DNA of 64,000 nucleotides from Nostoc sp. UCD121 (GCF_014222285.1 NZ_JACKZS010000001.1:1-64000); one strand, 5' to 3'; counted from the stretch's first letter, positions 1 to 11,100 are shown. A program made the numbers and translations. Notes: a model not told the origin generated them from the sequence alone.

Positions 1-2
1 CT

Positions 3-824
3 GCTCCCCCTCCCCTCTTCTGGGCGACTATTGCCCATAGGCAAGGTTTATTTTCTTTGCACTATGCCCCAATGGAATTAAGGGAAATCCTCTCACCCTT
101 GTGGCAGCGACAACCAGTAGTTTTAATTGGCAGTGCCATAGAACCGGAAACTGAGGCTCCTCTTTTTCGACAGCGCGTTGGTTTGGACGATTTAACTTGC
201 CTGAAATTCTCCTCGGAGAGTCAAGCGGAAGCAATTCAACTGTATGTACCCTATAAATTACCTCTACCTAACACGCCAGAATTTCAAGCGGCATTTATTC
301 ACAAAGTCCGCACACTGGTTTGTCTAAGTGCTACAGCACCAGGATTAACAGTTGTTTTGGTGGGAGATGTTCCACTCAAGGCTCAAGTGGCGACAATTTT
401 GGCTTCAGAATTTGGTTCGCGGGTGCAGGTAGAAAAAACTTGTTTAGATGAAAATGGTATTTTGATTAGCGGTTGGGAATTTTGGCGAGAACATCAACGA
501 GTTTTGCCAGCACCCCATCTGTTAATTATTGCTACTTTACCTTTACCGTCTTTAGAAAATCCGCTTGTAGCTGGTAGGGTAGCTCTTTATAAGCGATCGC
601 ATCAAGATTGGTTTCGTTTATATTTATTGCCAGCAGCCTTGAATGAATTACAAAGAGCGATCGCGCCAGTCCGAGAAAGTCAAGGCATTGTTGCTTTACT
701 TGATAGTCGTGTAGTTAATCGTAGCTACGGCGCTCAAATTCTCACCGCCTTAAGTCCTCTCGCCCGCATTAACTATCTCGATCCAAGTTTGTTTTCTAAT
801 ACCGATGAGGAAAATTCTGCTTAA
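3..824 (+). CDS. DinG-like ATP-dependent DNA helicase, C-terminal part (5' end outside window)
   Basis: The reading frame is open to the left edge, so only the last ~273 codons are visible. The text resembles the second RecA-like domain (Helicase_C_2) of XPD/DinG superfamily 2 helicases: a block around APMELREIL and PLWQRQPVVLIGSA, then FRQRVGLDDL, VPYKLPLPNTPEF, and a terminal SQGIVALLDSRVVNRSYG segment that matches the family's motif VI region with its arginines. The Walker A and DEAH motifs and any Fe-S cysteines would lie upstream and cannot be checked. DinG-type enzymes unwind DNA or R-loops during repair. A TTG at 57 is an internal codon, not a start. Family assignment is by recognition of cyanobacterial homologues. 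Confidence 0.8.
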   Translation, partial: APPPLFWATIAHRQGLFSLHYAPMELREILSPLWQRQPVVLIGSAIEPETEAPLFRQRVGLDDLTCLKFSSESQAEAIQLYVPYKLPLPNTPEFQAAFIHKVRTLVCLSATAPGLTVVLVGDVPLKAQVATILASEFGSRVQVEKTCLDENGILISGWEFWREHQRVLPAPHLLIIATLPLPSLENPLVAGRVALYKRSHQDWFRLYLLPAALNELQRAIAPVRESQGIVALLDSRVVNRSYGAQILTALSPLARINYLDPSLFSNTDEENSA

Positions 825-1035
825 GGTCATTCTCATGAGTGCTGTTAGCGTTAGCGGGCTGTTTAGCCCGTACTGGGTAAGGAATCTTACTTTTTTACTC
901 AGAAATCAGGACTTGGAACTATTTTGTCCAATTCCAATTTACATTTTATGAAGGTAATGCGATTCATTACCTCTCTATAGCCATGATTCCTGGCAAGATA
1001 AATTTAGAACCTAAGTAAAATTTGAGTTGCTGATT

Positions 1036-1251
1036 ATGGGTGAAGCAAAGCGTCGTAAAACTACACAAGGGGAAACATACGGTCAAGAGACTCGCATCTT
1101 GCCTTGGGTTCCCATCACAAAAACTCAAGCCGAACAATTTGTTAGTTTGACAAGTCGTGGTGCCTGGATAGGTATTGGTCTTATGGTTGTAGGATGGGCA
1201 ACTATTCGTTTTATCGGCCCAGCATTCGGTTGGTGGGAAGTAGTCTACTAA
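1036..1251 (+). CDS. DUF2839-type small membrane protein
   Basis: A 71-residue protein beginning MGEAKRRKTT. A TTG nine bases upstream gives a longer frame, but the MGEAKRR opening is typical of this cyanobacterial/plastid family, so the ATG at 1036 is preferred. The N-terminal half is basic and polar (LPWVPITKTQAEQF). The C-terminal half has one hydrophobic segment (GAWIGIGLMVVGWATIRFIG) followed by a Trp-rich tail. One membrane span with a cytoplasmic basic N-terminus is inferred. No biochemical function is known to me. The gene stands alone, about 200 bp after the helicase. Confidence 0.72.
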   Translation: MGEAKRRKTTQGETYGQETRILPWVPITKTQAEQFVSLTSRGAWIGIGLMVVGWATIRFIGPAFGWWEVVY

Positions 1252-1554
1252 ATTCTGCTGTTAATTTTCTCGCTCCAAGAAACCTTGAATCTTACTCCCC
1301 TTTCCTTGTGGGCTATCCATTAGTCTTATGTTTAAGTGAGTTGGGTTTTGTTGATAAAGATCCGCGTAATGGATAACCCGCAAGCAAGGAGGGCATTAAA
1401 AGGAGCTAGCGCGATCTTTCCCCAAATGCAGAGGCTAGCAATAAGGCGTTTGCCCAAGTGAGCAACTAGCATGAGGAATACATGACTTTGGGAATCATAA
1501 CTATTACCCGCACATAATATTACGAATTACGTTAGCGTAGCGGGGCGTAGCCCA
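1252..1554. other. Intergenic region, no gene seen
   Basis: Lies between the DUF2839 gene and the 3' end of glyK. It contains a TTACGAATTA-type direct repeat (about 1523-1563) interrupted by a short GTAGCG/GGGCGTAGCCC palindromic stretch, a common class of small intergenic repeat in Nostoc-type genomes. A 60-codon frame at 1194-1376 has no family resemblance and overlaps the DUF2839 gene. No convincing terminator was found. Confidence 0.5.
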
Positions 1555-2607
1555 TTACGAATTAGCCCGATCGCAATAAACTTCACCAAAGCTATGATCA
1601 GCATGAATTTCAACCACTAGATCAACTGCTGTTGCATCTTTTACCAACGGCTTGATAAATAATTCCGGGTGAAGCGATCGCCAAAAATAATTGACAAATT
1701 CTTCTATCTCTGCATTGCTCATTCCCGACTTACCCGCAGCGATCATTTGCTGTTCTGCCTGTTTGCGCCACTCCAAAGAACAGCGATAATCGGTTGGATA
1801 TAGCACAATTAAGCCGTCCAATCGATCCCACAGTGGTAAATAATCGTGGAGGCGAAGATTCATATCACGAGCAAATGCTCTATCTTCATTTGTGACAATT
1901 GGCGGTGGTGCAGTATCAAATACATGTGGGTTAATTGGTCGTACACCCACAAACCAACCTTCAAATAGTACAATATCTATACCTGTAACCATTTCTGAAG
2001 TAGTGCGATCGCCAGCGCCTTTGTATGCAGATTTATCAAAGCGGGGAACCATAACTGAACTTTGCGACTGACGAATCTGATCTAGTACATCTAAGCCTAA
2101 ATCTACATCGTGGGTTCCTGGTGGGCCGCGCCAAATCAAGCGGGGATCTTGCTGTGTTAAGACCAAGCGATCGCTGTAAGTTTTATATAAGTCATCCAAA
2201 GATAAACTCAGAGTCCGGTATCCCAACTGATTCAAAATCAAACTGAGAACCTTAGACATTGTAGTTTTACCAGTGCCTTGTCCTCCTAATATTCCCTGAA
2301 TCAGAGGGCGTTCCAACTGTTGGCGCTGCGATGCTAGTTTGATCCCCAAAGGCAGCCACAAGTCCCACAGTACTTGTAACATTTTCTTGGGTTCGATTTG
2401 GAGGGTAGTTTGGCAGAATTGGCTAAAACCTGGGAAGACAGATTTTAGTAAATGCGATCGAAAAGCGATCGCTTCATCGACATTTTCCGGCGCGATCCCA
2501 AAAGCTTTTGCCCTTAACCTATCTGCTAGTGCTGCTTCTCTTGCTTGCTTCTGCCAAGTTTCACTTACAGTTTCTGAAATTAAAATTTCACCCAACCACA
2601 AACTCAT
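1555..2607 (-). CDS. glyK: D-glycerate 3-kinase
   Basis: 350 residues. This enzyme phosphorylates D-glycerate to 3-phosphoglycerate with ATP, the last step of photorespiration, returning carbon to the Calvin cycle in the cytosol. The P-loop GGQGTGKTT lies near residues 108-116, followed by SLSLDDLYKTYSDR and the WRGPPGTHD segment typical of this P-loop kinase family (related to phosphoribulokinase and pantothenate kinase). Other conserved blocks are VPRFDKSAYKGAGDR and VLFEGWFVGVRP. Full length for the cyanobacterial form. It follows ycf20 on the same strand with a 44-bp gap, so the two are probably cotranscribed. Confidence 0.9.
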   Translation of the reverse strand: MSLWLGEILISETVSETWQKQAREAALADRLRAKAFGIAPENVDEAIAFRSHLLKSVFPGFSQFCQTTLQIEPKKMLQVLWDLWLPLGIKLASQRQQLERPLIQGILGGQGTGKTTMSKVLSLILNQLGYRTLSLSLDDLYKTYSDRLVLTQQDPRLIWRGPPGTHDVDLGLDVLDQIRQSQSSVMVPRFDKSAYKGAGDRTTSEMVTGIDIVLFEGWFVGVRPINPHVFDTAPPPIVTNEDRAFARDMNLRLHDYLPLWDRLDGLIVLYPTDYRCSLEWRKQAEQQMIAAGKSGMSNAEIEEFVNYFWRSLHPELFIKPLVKDATAVDLVVEIHADHSFGEVYCDRANS

Positions 2608-2651
2608 AATTTCCCCTTATGCCCCTCTGTCCCCTGTCCCCCTGCCCATTC

Positions 2652-2984
2652 TCACGATCCCAACTTAAAGGCTTCGAGAAACAGGCTGTAGGTAAAACCA
2701 ACTTTGAGGAGATTTAGTGAGTCTACGAAGAGCGATCGCCTAGTAAAAAAGCTCTGACTGTAAAATATCCTACTGGTAACTTCCGTTAACACTACTAAAA
2801 AACCAGCTACTACAATATCTAATTCTGCCCGCTGACCAGCTGTAGTGGAAGCTGCGTTTCCCAGAAAAAAACCAAACAAAAAACTAATTATCAGCAACGA
2901 TAATCGCCGCCAAGGATTTAAAAACCATTGCCCTAAGCGTGTAGCAATGGCATCCAACAAGTTATTCAGACGAGTGTTTTGCAT
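2652..2984 (-). CDS. ycf20: Ycf20/DUF565 family membrane protein
   Basis: 110 residues, matching the cyanobacterial and plastid Ycf20 (DUF565) family: an N-terminal TRLNNLLDAIATRLG segment, the conserved NPWRRLSLLIISFLFGFFLG membrane segment, then AELDIVVAGFLVVLTEV and a last hydrophobic stretch. Two or three membrane spans are likely. Plant and algal homologues have been linked to thermal dissipation of light energy, but the role in cyanobacteria is unsettled. It sits directly upstream of glyK on the same strand. Confidence 0.85.
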   Translation of the reverse strand: MQNTRLNNLLDAIATRLGQWFLNPWRRLSLLIISFLFGFFLGNAASTTAGQRAELDIVVAGFLVVLTEVTSRIFYSQSFFTRRSLFVDSLNLLKVGFTYSLFLEAFKLGS

Positions 2985-3536
2985 CAGATAGACTTCTGGG
3001 AAAAAGTCAAGATATCTTGAAATATCTTTATATTATTAAAGAATATGTTGATTGTAGCCTAAGCTTATTTGTTAATATTATAGATATATGCTGGGTTTCC
3101 AGCGTTGATTGAAATTTCCATATTTTATCATCTTTAAGGAAGTACAAGCGCTTTCAAGGCTGCTTGTTCTAACCCAAGATGAAATATATTTATCATCTGG
3201 GCTGGCAAAAGACACTTTGTTGTCTCTGGTAGTATTCTCACAATATTTTTATTTTTCTATACAAATACATTGGCTAGTTTGGTATCTAATTTTCTTGTTT
3301 TTATCCAAGCTTACGGTCAATACACAAAGTAATTAGTGTCTGGAACTGTTGTGTTTCGGACATCAATGAAATAATTTTCTCCAAATATTTTCTAATCAAA
3401 ATGATACTTATAATACATTGATGTGCTTAATCTGAATAAAATCTATCTTAAGCTACTTTTCATAATTGTCTTTCGTGATAATAGGCTACTATTTGGTCAA
3501 GCCTAGACAAAATATTTATTTCTAAAAACTATCAAT
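2985..3536. other. AT-rich intergenic region
   Basis: Divergent gap between ycf20 (minus) and the putative lipoprotein gene (plus), so promoters for both should lie here. It is strongly AT-rich. A 75-codon frame at 3109-3336 starting with TTG has hydrophobic, low-complexity content and no recognisable family; it is judged spurious. I see no HIP1 site, repeat element or RNA gene. Confidence 0.5.
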
Positions 3537-4160
3537 ATGAAATCTTTAGTGTATCGTAACGTCGGTGTTACAGCTTGTTGCTTGGGACTGCTTGTTGCTC
3601 TGGTGGGATGCTTTGGAGTGAGTGTATCCTTTGAGTCCGCAAACCCAGATACATCTTCACAACTTCCAAGTGAAACTCAAGAGTGGGAAATAACTTCCTC
3701 TAAACCTCTTTCATCTGAAAAAGGCATTTCCGTTAATCTATCTACTCCAACCAATAAAGTAGAACATAGTAGTAAAGAGAATACTTATCCTGTCTTAGCA
3801 GAGCGTGATAAATCAGCAAGCAAAGCTAAGAATCAAGGGACTTTGCGGATGAGTAATCAAACCAATCAACCTGTACGCCTGGCTCTACTGGCGCGAGAGT
3901 CGGTAGCAAAAGGCTCTGGTACTAAACAGGCTAACTACGATGTACCAGCACATTGGGATTTTGCCCCCCAAGAAGGTAGTGAGAAGGGATTGGTTCTATC
4001 CCTACCTCAGAATAATTTAAAGCTGGAAAAGGGAGATATTTTAGTTGCCTTCGCACAAGATGGCTCCCGTCGTTATTGGGGCCCCTATGTTGTCGGTGAA
4101 ACTCAATTACCTAAATGGAATTCGCAAAGCAGAGAATGGCAACTAGTGCTGAGTCCATAA
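3537..4160 (+). CDS. Putative lipoprotein of unknown function
   Basis: 207 residues with a lipoprotein signal: basic MKSLVYR, a hydrophobic core, then a lipobox LVGC with the acylated Cys at residue 25. Attachment to a membrane facing the periplasm is inferred. The next ~85 residues are Ser/Thr/Lys/Glu-rich and look like a flexible tether. The C-terminal ~100 residues (from about GTLRMSNQTNQPVRLALL) look folded, with alternating hydrophobic residues and a YWGPYVVGE block suggesting a beta-rich domain. I do not recognise the domain. The gene is alone between AT-rich gaps. Confidence 0.7.
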   Translation: MKSLVYRNVGVTACCLGLLVALVGCFGVSVSFESANPDTSSQLPSETQEWEITSSKPLSSEKGISVNLSTPTNKVEHSSKENTYPVLAERDKSASKAKNQGTLRMSNQTNQPVRLALLARESVAKGSGTKQANYDVPAHWDFAPQEGSEKGLVLSLPQNNLKLEKGDILVAFAQDGSRRYWGPYVVGETQLPKWNSQSREWQLVLSP

Positions 4161-4841
<681 letters not shown>

Positions 4842-5233
4842 AAAGCTGGTGCCGAGTGCTGAGTGCTGAGACAAAAAGAAGTAAATCAAAAAAGCTAATT
4901 TCTTGATTCTTCACTCAGAACTCGGAACTCGGAACTTAAGACTTTGAAGTGTGTCAATATCAAGCACCTTTAGCATCGTAGAGTGGACACTACCTGCTTT
5001 ACGAAATTTTAATTTTAGATTGGGGATAAAAATCTCTGGGTACTTAAATCCTAGAAGCGTATTTGTACTGTCAGGTCAAAAGCTGACTGTGAATCTGCTT
5101 TAAAAGCCCAAAATCCATAGCAATACCTAGTGGTAGAGGGAGTAATATTACTCCCTTTTTTCTTTGCAAAACGTCGAGTTTGTGCTAAACACTATACTGG
5201 ATTTAATTATCCTGAAAAAAAGCGGTGTGAACA
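4842..5233. other. psaC-glmS intergenic region with heptamer repeats
   Basis: Directly after psaC there are short direct repeats built on GAGTGCT (4856-4869) and AACTCGG (about 4918-4935), with partial inverted symmetry between them. These look like short tandem repeats of the STRR class common in heterocystous cyanobacteria. The rest has no ORF of note. A strong terminator candidate lies at 5138-5162. Confidence 0.55.
5138..5162 (+). terminator. Rho-independent terminator candidate between psaC and glmS
   Basis: A perfect inverted repeat GGGAGTAAT/ATTACTCCC (5138-5155) is followed directly by a run of T. The arms meet without a spacer, so the real hairpin must open a few central A-T pairs as its loop. 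It would end transcripts coming from psaC before glmS. Confidence 0.65.
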
Positions 5234-7114
5234 ATGTGCGGAATCGTTGGATATATAGGCACTCAAGCGGCGACAGACATTTTACTGGCTGGGCTGGAAA
5301 AACTAGAGTACAGGGGCTACGATTCTGCTGGAATCGCCACTGTTTGGGAAGGTGAAGTTAATTGTGTGCGGGCAAAGGGCAAACTCCATAACCTACGTTC
5401 TAAACTAGAACAAATAGAAACCCCCGCGCAGATTGGTATTGGTCACACTCGTTGGGCAACTCATGGTAAACCAGAAGAATACAACGCCCATCCCCATTTA
5501 GATACGGCAAAGCGAGTGGCGGTGGTGCAAAATGGCATTATCGAAAATTACCGCGACTTACGCGAAGAACTTAAAGCAAAAGGTCACAAGTTTGTTTCTG
5601 AAACCGATACAGAAGTAATTCCCCATCTCATAGCCGAATTTTTAAAGAATATTCCCCCCTCATCTTCCTCATCTCCCTTCTTGGAGGCAATTCGCCAAGC
5701 TGTTAACCACTTACACGGGGCGTTTGCGATCGCAGTTATTTCTGCTGACTACCCCGATGAATTGATTGTTGTTCGCCAACAAGCGCCTTTGGTAATTGGT
5801 TTTGGGCAAGGGGAATTCTTTTGTGCATCTGACACGCCTGCGATCGTTGCTTACACCCGTGCGGTGCTACCTTTAGAAAATGGCGAAATTGCCCGTCTCA
5901 CACCTTTGGGGGTTGAGATTTACAATTTTGCTGGCGACAGGTTGAAAAAACAACCCCGCTTGCTCAACTTCAATCCTGCATTGGTAGAAAAGCAGGGATT
6001 CAAACACTTCATGCTCAAAGAAATCCATGAGCAACCAGGGGTAGTAAGAGCTAGTTTAGACGCTTACTTCAATCCAGCCGAATCTACCGAATCACCAATC
6101 AATCTTGGCTTACCTGCGGATTTATACACCGATTTAGAACAAATTCAGATCCTCGCCTGCGGTACAAGTTGGCACGCAGCATTAATCGGAAAATATTTAC
6201 TCGAACAATTAGCAGGAATTTCTACTCAGGTACATTACGCTTCTGAGTATCGCTATGCACCATCACCCATGACGGCTAACACGTTGATTATCGGTGTTAC
6301 CCAATCAGGCGAAACTGCCGATACCTTAGCAGCTTTAGCGATGGAAAAAGAACGTCGCCAAAATAGAGAACCTAAATATCAAGCGCGACTACTGGGTATT
6401 ACTAATCGCCCCGAAAGTAGCCTTGGTCATTTAGTACCCCACGTTATCAGTACCTTAGCAGGAATTGAAATTGGGGTGGCGGCGACAAAAACTTTTACCG
6501 CTCAACTGATGGCCTTTTATGCTTTGGCATTGGATTTAGCAGCGCGTCGTCAGACTGTTTCAAAAGACACATTAGATAAAATTATTAACGGGTTGCGGCA
6601 GATTCCTAAAGAAATTGAGGCAACTTTGGAAAGTCAGGAACGTTTAACTGAACAGCTAGCCCACGAATTCGCCGAAACCCAAGATTTCATTTTTATAGGA
6701 AGAGGAATCAACTTCCCCATTGCTTTAGAAGGGGCGTTGAAATTAAAAGAAATCAGCTATATTCACGCAGAAGGGTATCCGGCTGGAGAGATGAAGCATG
6801 GCCCGATCGCACTTTTAGATGCGAAAGTACCAGTAGTTGCGATCGCAATCCCTGGTAGTGTGTACGAAAAAGTTATTTCTAATGCCCAAGAAGCCAAAGC
6901 CAGAGATTCTCGGTTAATTGGCGTGACTCCCGTCAACGATGGCGAAGCTGCGGAAATCTTTAATGATCTTCTTCCCATCTCTCATGTAGAAGAGTTACTT
7001 TCTCCAATTCTGACAGTAGTTCCTTTGCAACTATTGGCTTATCACATTGCCGCCCGTCGCGGTTTGGATGTCGATCAGCCTCGTAACCTTGCTAAAAGTG
7101 TTACCGTAGAATAG
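5234..7114 (+). CDS. glmS: Glutamine--fructose-6-phosphate aminotransferase (isomerizing)
   Basis: 626 residues, full length. GlmS makes glucosamine-6-phosphate from fructose-6-phosphate and glutamine, the first step to UDP-GlcNAc for peptidoglycan and lipopolysaccharide. The N-terminus MCGIVGYIG supplies the catalytic Cys2 of the Ntn glutaminase domain (about residues 2-240), with GHTRWATHG and NGIIENYRDL blocks. Two SIS sugar-isomerase domains follow (about 300-430 and 470-610; CGTSWHAA, TQSGETADT, EGALKLKEISYIHAEGY). The C-terminus DQPRNLAKSVTVE is canonical. A terminator follows at 7144. No riboswitch was recognised upstream. Confidence 0.97.
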   Translation: MCGIVGYIGTQAATDILLAGLEKLEYRGYDSAGIATVWEGEVNCVRAKGKLHNLRSKLEQIETPAQIGIGHTRWATHGKPEEYNAHPHLDTAKRVAVVQNGIIENYRDLREELKAKGHKFVSETDTEVIPHLIAEFLKNIPPSSSSSPFLEAIRQAVNHLHGAFAIAVISADYPDELIVVRQQAPLVIGFGQGEFFCASDTPAIVAYTRAVLPLENGEIARLTPLGVEIYNFAGDRLKKQPRLLNFNPALVEKQGFKHFMLKEIHEQPGVVRASLDAYFNPAESTESPINLGLPADLYTDLEQIQILACGTSWHAALIGKYLLEQLAGISTQVHYASEYRYAPSPMTANTLIIGVTQSGETADTLAALAMEKERRQNREPKYQARLLGITNRPESSLGHLVPHVISTLAGIEIGVAATKTFTAQLMAFYALALDLAARRQTVSKDTLDKIINGLRQIPKEIEATLESQERLTEQLAHEFAETQDFIFIGRGINFPIALEGALKLKEISYIHAEGYPAGEMKHGPIALLDAKVPVVAIAIPGSVYEKVISNAQEAKARDSRLIGVTPVNDGEAAEIFNDLLPISHVEELLSPILTVVPLQLLAYHIAARRGLDVDQPRNLAKSVTVE

Positions 7115-7143
7115 TATAATTCTATACATAATCATTAATGAAT

Positions 7144-7187
7144 AATGGCTTCTGAAGAACTTCTATGGCTTGCAGAAGCCATTTTTA
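7144..7187 (+). terminator. Rho-independent terminator of glmS
   Basis: Inverted repeat AATGGCTTCTG (7144-7154) and CAGAAGCCATT (7173-7183) with an 18-base loop and a following T run, 30 bp after the glmS stop. Confidence 0.8.
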
Positions 7188-7391
7188 TGGCAATTGTTAT
7201 AAGTATAATATATTTATTAATACTTAAGTAAGTATTCGCTGGATTTGCAATAAAGGGTAAAATTATCCAAATGCGATCGTTTCATACTACACCTGGTTTA
7301 CAAAGCCCTGCCAGAGAATTTTTTTAGCATATCATCTGATTTAAACCTAGTACAAATTGATGATATTCAATCTATGACCATTGAATTTAAT

Positions 7392-7838
7392 CTAGCCTGC
7401 CAAACCAGGCAAACCCCGCATCTGACGCAGAGCATTTAAGCAGGGCGGGCAATCGCAGCCGAATAAAGCTATGGAAGTTTCACTCTCTTCATCAGTGAAT
7501 TCTAACTCAGGAAGCTCTTGGATAGAGGCATAGGCTAACTCTACAGCACTACCCTGCTCTAGTTGGGCTTCGGGAGCGGTAAACTCTATAGCTCTATCCT
7601 CATTTTGTTGAGCTTGGGCTGGTTTCACTCTTGATGTAGATGCAGAAGCAATAGTATTGCTAACCCTTATGCAGACCATTTTCTTCGTTGCTGAGTGGGG
7701 GGATTGTATGCAAGAAAGACGGTTGCCTGCTGCATCCACTGTCTGATTTGCTTGAGATGGTTGAGTCATCATGACTATAGAGATCACAGACGCAAACAGT
7801 GCAGGGCTAGAAAATAAAGTGAGGAGAAATTTGTTCAT
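7392..7838 (-). CDS. Small secreted protein with C-terminal CxCxxC
   Basis: 148 residues. The N-terminus is a signal peptide: MNKF, a hydrophobic core, and a likely cleavage after SQA near residue 30. The mature part holds two spaced Cys (LSCIQS and MVCIRV) and an acidic, low-complexity middle. It ends in FGCDCPPCLNALRQMRGLPG, where a CDCPPC motif could bind metal or form a disulfide. No family recognised. It is isolated, with an AT-rich leader and downstream sequence that includes an SMI1/KNR4 relic. Export is inferred; function unknown. Confidence 0.65.
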   Translation of the reverse strand: MNKFLLTLFSSPALFASVISIVMMTQPSQANQTVDAAGNRLSCIQSPHSATKKMVCIRVSNTIASASTSRVKPAQAQQNEDRAIEFTAPEAQLEQGSAVELAYASIQELPELEFTDEESETSIALFGCDCPPCLNALRQMRGLPGLAG

Positions 7839-8037
7839 TTATTTAAAAAATTTTGTGACTGCTCACACCTTTAAATTATTACTGAGTAATTTCTATATAA
7901 ATATAGTTGATATCTCAATAAATAAAAATAATAATGGGCATTTTACCAGAGTTTGTTTATAACGTCTAGAGAACTTAGAGCTAGCGAGGCTTTACCAGGG
8001 GCGTGCGACTCACGCTCATGCACTGATGCTACTAATT

Positions 8038-8131
8038 TGTGTTTATAAACTTCCTCTGGCAATACCCACGAAAACTTTGCGGTCAACCCATCAATTTCTG
8101 CACTAGTCAAACCCGGTTGCAAACTTTGAGC
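8038..8131 (-). pseudogene. Relic of an SMI1/KNR4-family gene
   Basis: Read on the minus strand, the 31 codons from 8131 give LQPGLTSAEIDGLTAKF, then WVLPEEVYKH. This matches the N-terminal helix region of cyanobacterial SMI1/KNR4 proteins (pattern LxPGLTxxEIDxLTxxxxxxLPEEVY). An in-frame stop sits just upstream, no start codon is available, and the similarity fades after EEVY. SMI1/KNR4 domains often act as immunity proteins against polymorphic toxins, so this may be a leftover immunity gene. Confidence 0.55.
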
Positions 8132-8147
8132 AACTTAGGGTGCTTTA

Positions 8148-11100
8148 TTAGTTTGACCATGTTTGGTTAATCAAAACAGGTTTCTGTTGAGGCATTAACT
8201 GTTTGCCAAATTTGGCGTAGAGAGCCGGAATAACTAATAAAGTCAAAGCTGTAGAAGTAAATAAACCGCCCAAAACTACAATTGCTAAGGGTTGCAGAAT
8301 TTCATTTCCAGCTCCACTGGCGATCGCCAAAGGCAGCATCCCTAGCGCAGAAGTGAGTGCAGTCATCAGAATGGCGTTCACTCGTTCTAGAGAACCGTTG
8401 ATAATTACATCTTTGAGGAGCATTCCCTGAGCAAACTTATTGTTGTAATTGTCTACCAGCAACAAGCCATTGCGGACAGCAACACCAAATAGGGTAATGA
8501 AACCGATTAGAGAAGCGATCGAAATCACACCGCCACTCAAGGCAATGGAGATAATACCACCCACCAAAGCCAAAGGCAGATTGAGCATGATGGTGATCGT
8601 GGCGGAAAGGGATTTAACGGAGAAGAACATCAACACGGCAATCAAGATCGCTGCCAAGATACTAAATACCAGTAGGTTATTAGTAGCACGCTGCTCTGAC
8701 TCAAACTGTCCACCGTACTGGATGAAGTAGCCATTAGGGAGTTTGATTTTCTGTTGAATTTGGGATTGAATATCGCCGACAACACTGCCCAAATCGCGCT
8801 CGGCAACGTTTGCCGAAACGACAATCAGCCGTGACACATCTTCCCGATTTACAACATTCGCTCCCATACCGTAGTCTACTTTGGCTACAGCACCCAGTTG
8901 GATGGTTTGCCCAGTTGGAGTAATCAGAGGAATAGCGCGAATGGCATCTAAACTATTGCGGGCTTTCTCCGTCAAGGATATAGAAATATCAATAAGCTGC
9001 TGATTTTCTGCTACTTGCGACACTACACGACCATTCAGGGCAGTTTCCACCACGTTGGATAACTGCTCCATACTTAATCCATAGGTAGCGGCTGCCGCAC
9101 GATTGTATTGAATTTGTACCTGACGAATGGGTAGTTGGGGTTCAAGCTGCAAGTCTACAACCCCAGCGATGGGCTGAATCACATCTCGCACTTGTTCACC
9201 AATCTTTCGCAGTTCGATTAAATCCGGGCCAAAGATTTTTACAGCGATCGCACTTCTGACCCCCGACAGCACTTCATCCATGCGGTGGGAAATAAACCCG
9301 CCAATGTTGGGAGCAACACCGGGTAATTTAGTGAATGCCTCACGCAATTGTTTGATGCTGGCTTCGCGGTCTTGGAGGGCGCGATCGCTCAGTTCTACAT
9401 CCACATGAGCCATACTGACTCCAGCCCCATCTGCATCTCCTGGAGCGCGTCCTACCCGCAATTGCACCCATTCATATAGAGGATTATCTTTGAGCGTATT
9501 AGATAACGCTATCCCAGCCCGATTGGTCATATCCAGCGAAACACCCGGAAATAAAACCATTGAATTGACCAATGATTTCTCCTGAAATTCGGGGAGAAAC
9601 ACCCGTCCCAAGGAGGGAACGATGGCAAAAGCAGCAACCAAGGCTGCAAGTGCTACACCCAAAATAATTTGAGGCCATCGCAGCGATAGATTTAGCAATG
9701 GACGATACAACCGTTCTGCCCAACGCGAAATGAATGTACCTTCTTGCGGTAGGGTTTGGTTTGCCAGCAGAATTGCACAGAGGGCAGGCGAAAGGGTCAT
9801 GGCCACCAAAGTAGACGCACAGATTGAAAGCAAATACGCCCAACCCATTGGTGCAAAAATGTTGCCCTCAACACCTGTCAAACTAAAAATTGGTGCAAAC
9901 ACGACTACGATGATCACCGTGGAAAAAATCACGGCTAATCGCACTTCCACTGAAGTGTCATACACCACCTCGGAGGGATGCTTCGGGTTGCCCTGTGCCT
10001 GATTAGTTCGGAGTCCGCGATAGCAGTTCTCCATGTCCACGATTGAGTCATCCACAACTGAGCCAATGGCTACGACTAAACCGCCCAAGGTCATGGTGTT
10101 AATGCCCAAGTCAAAAGCTTTCATGAACATTAAGCCAATCAACAGTGACAGAGGAATTGCACTTAAAGTAATTACGGCGGTGCGCCAATTCATTAGAAAT
10201 AACAGCATAATCACCGTCACGATGATGATGCCTTGGATCAGAGAACTACTAACATTACCAATAGCAGTATCAATAAAGTTAGACTGCCGGAACGTCCGCG
10301 CCACTTGCACATCAGGGGGAAAGCTTGGTTGCAAGGATTGCAGCACCACTTCTACTGCTTTTGTCACCGTGGGAGTATCAACATCAGGCTGTTTGTTAAT
10401 CATCATCACCACAGCCGGCTGCCCATTAAAACTAGCATCCCCTCGCTTTAGTGCTGCACCCGTTTTTACTTCCGCTACATCTTTGAGCAAAATCGGTTTA
10501 CCATCTTGCACCTTTACCACAGATTGCTGCAAATCTGCAACTGATTTCACCTGCCCAATACCGCGTACTAACAGTTCTTGACCGCCGCCAATTAAGAATC
10601 CACCAGGAGCGTTGGAATTTGCGCCTCTGGCAGCATTGGTCACTTCGGTCAGGGAAACATTGAGCGATCGCAATTTCTCTGGATCAACTAGCACCTGTTC
10701 CTGTCGTTCATCACCGCCGTAGATCGTAACTTGGGTGACTCCTGGCACAGACAAAATTTGGTTGCTCAGGGTAGTATCCACCAGACGGCGCAAATCCATT
10801 AGCGAGGTTTTCCCCTGCCCATTCACCGTAAAGGCATACTGTAAAATCGTACCCAACGGCGATGCTAACGGTGAAATTTCCGGCGGATGCACCCCTTCAG
10901 GTAACTGATTTGTCACCTGCTGGAGTCGTTCTGTTACCGATTGCCGGGCTTTATAAATGTCGGCATCCTGGTCAAACACCACCTGCACCATTGACAGCCC
11001 AACTTTGGAGGAAGAACGCACCGTAGTCACCCCCGGCAAACCATTCACCGCGCTTTCAATTGGCACGGTAATTTGTGATTCCACTTCCTCTGGAGCTAGT

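Noticed and set aside
1194..1376. 60-codon frame after the DUF2839 gene
   Set aside because: Overlaps the DUF2839 gene in another frame and lacks homologous features.
3109..3336. 75-codon plus-strand frame in the ycf20-lipoprotein gap
   Set aside because: TTG start, low-complexity hydrophobic content, no ribosome site and no family resemblance.
8449..10581. Several plus-strand frames within the RND pump region
   Set aside because: Antisense shadows of a well-supported 1042-residue gene.
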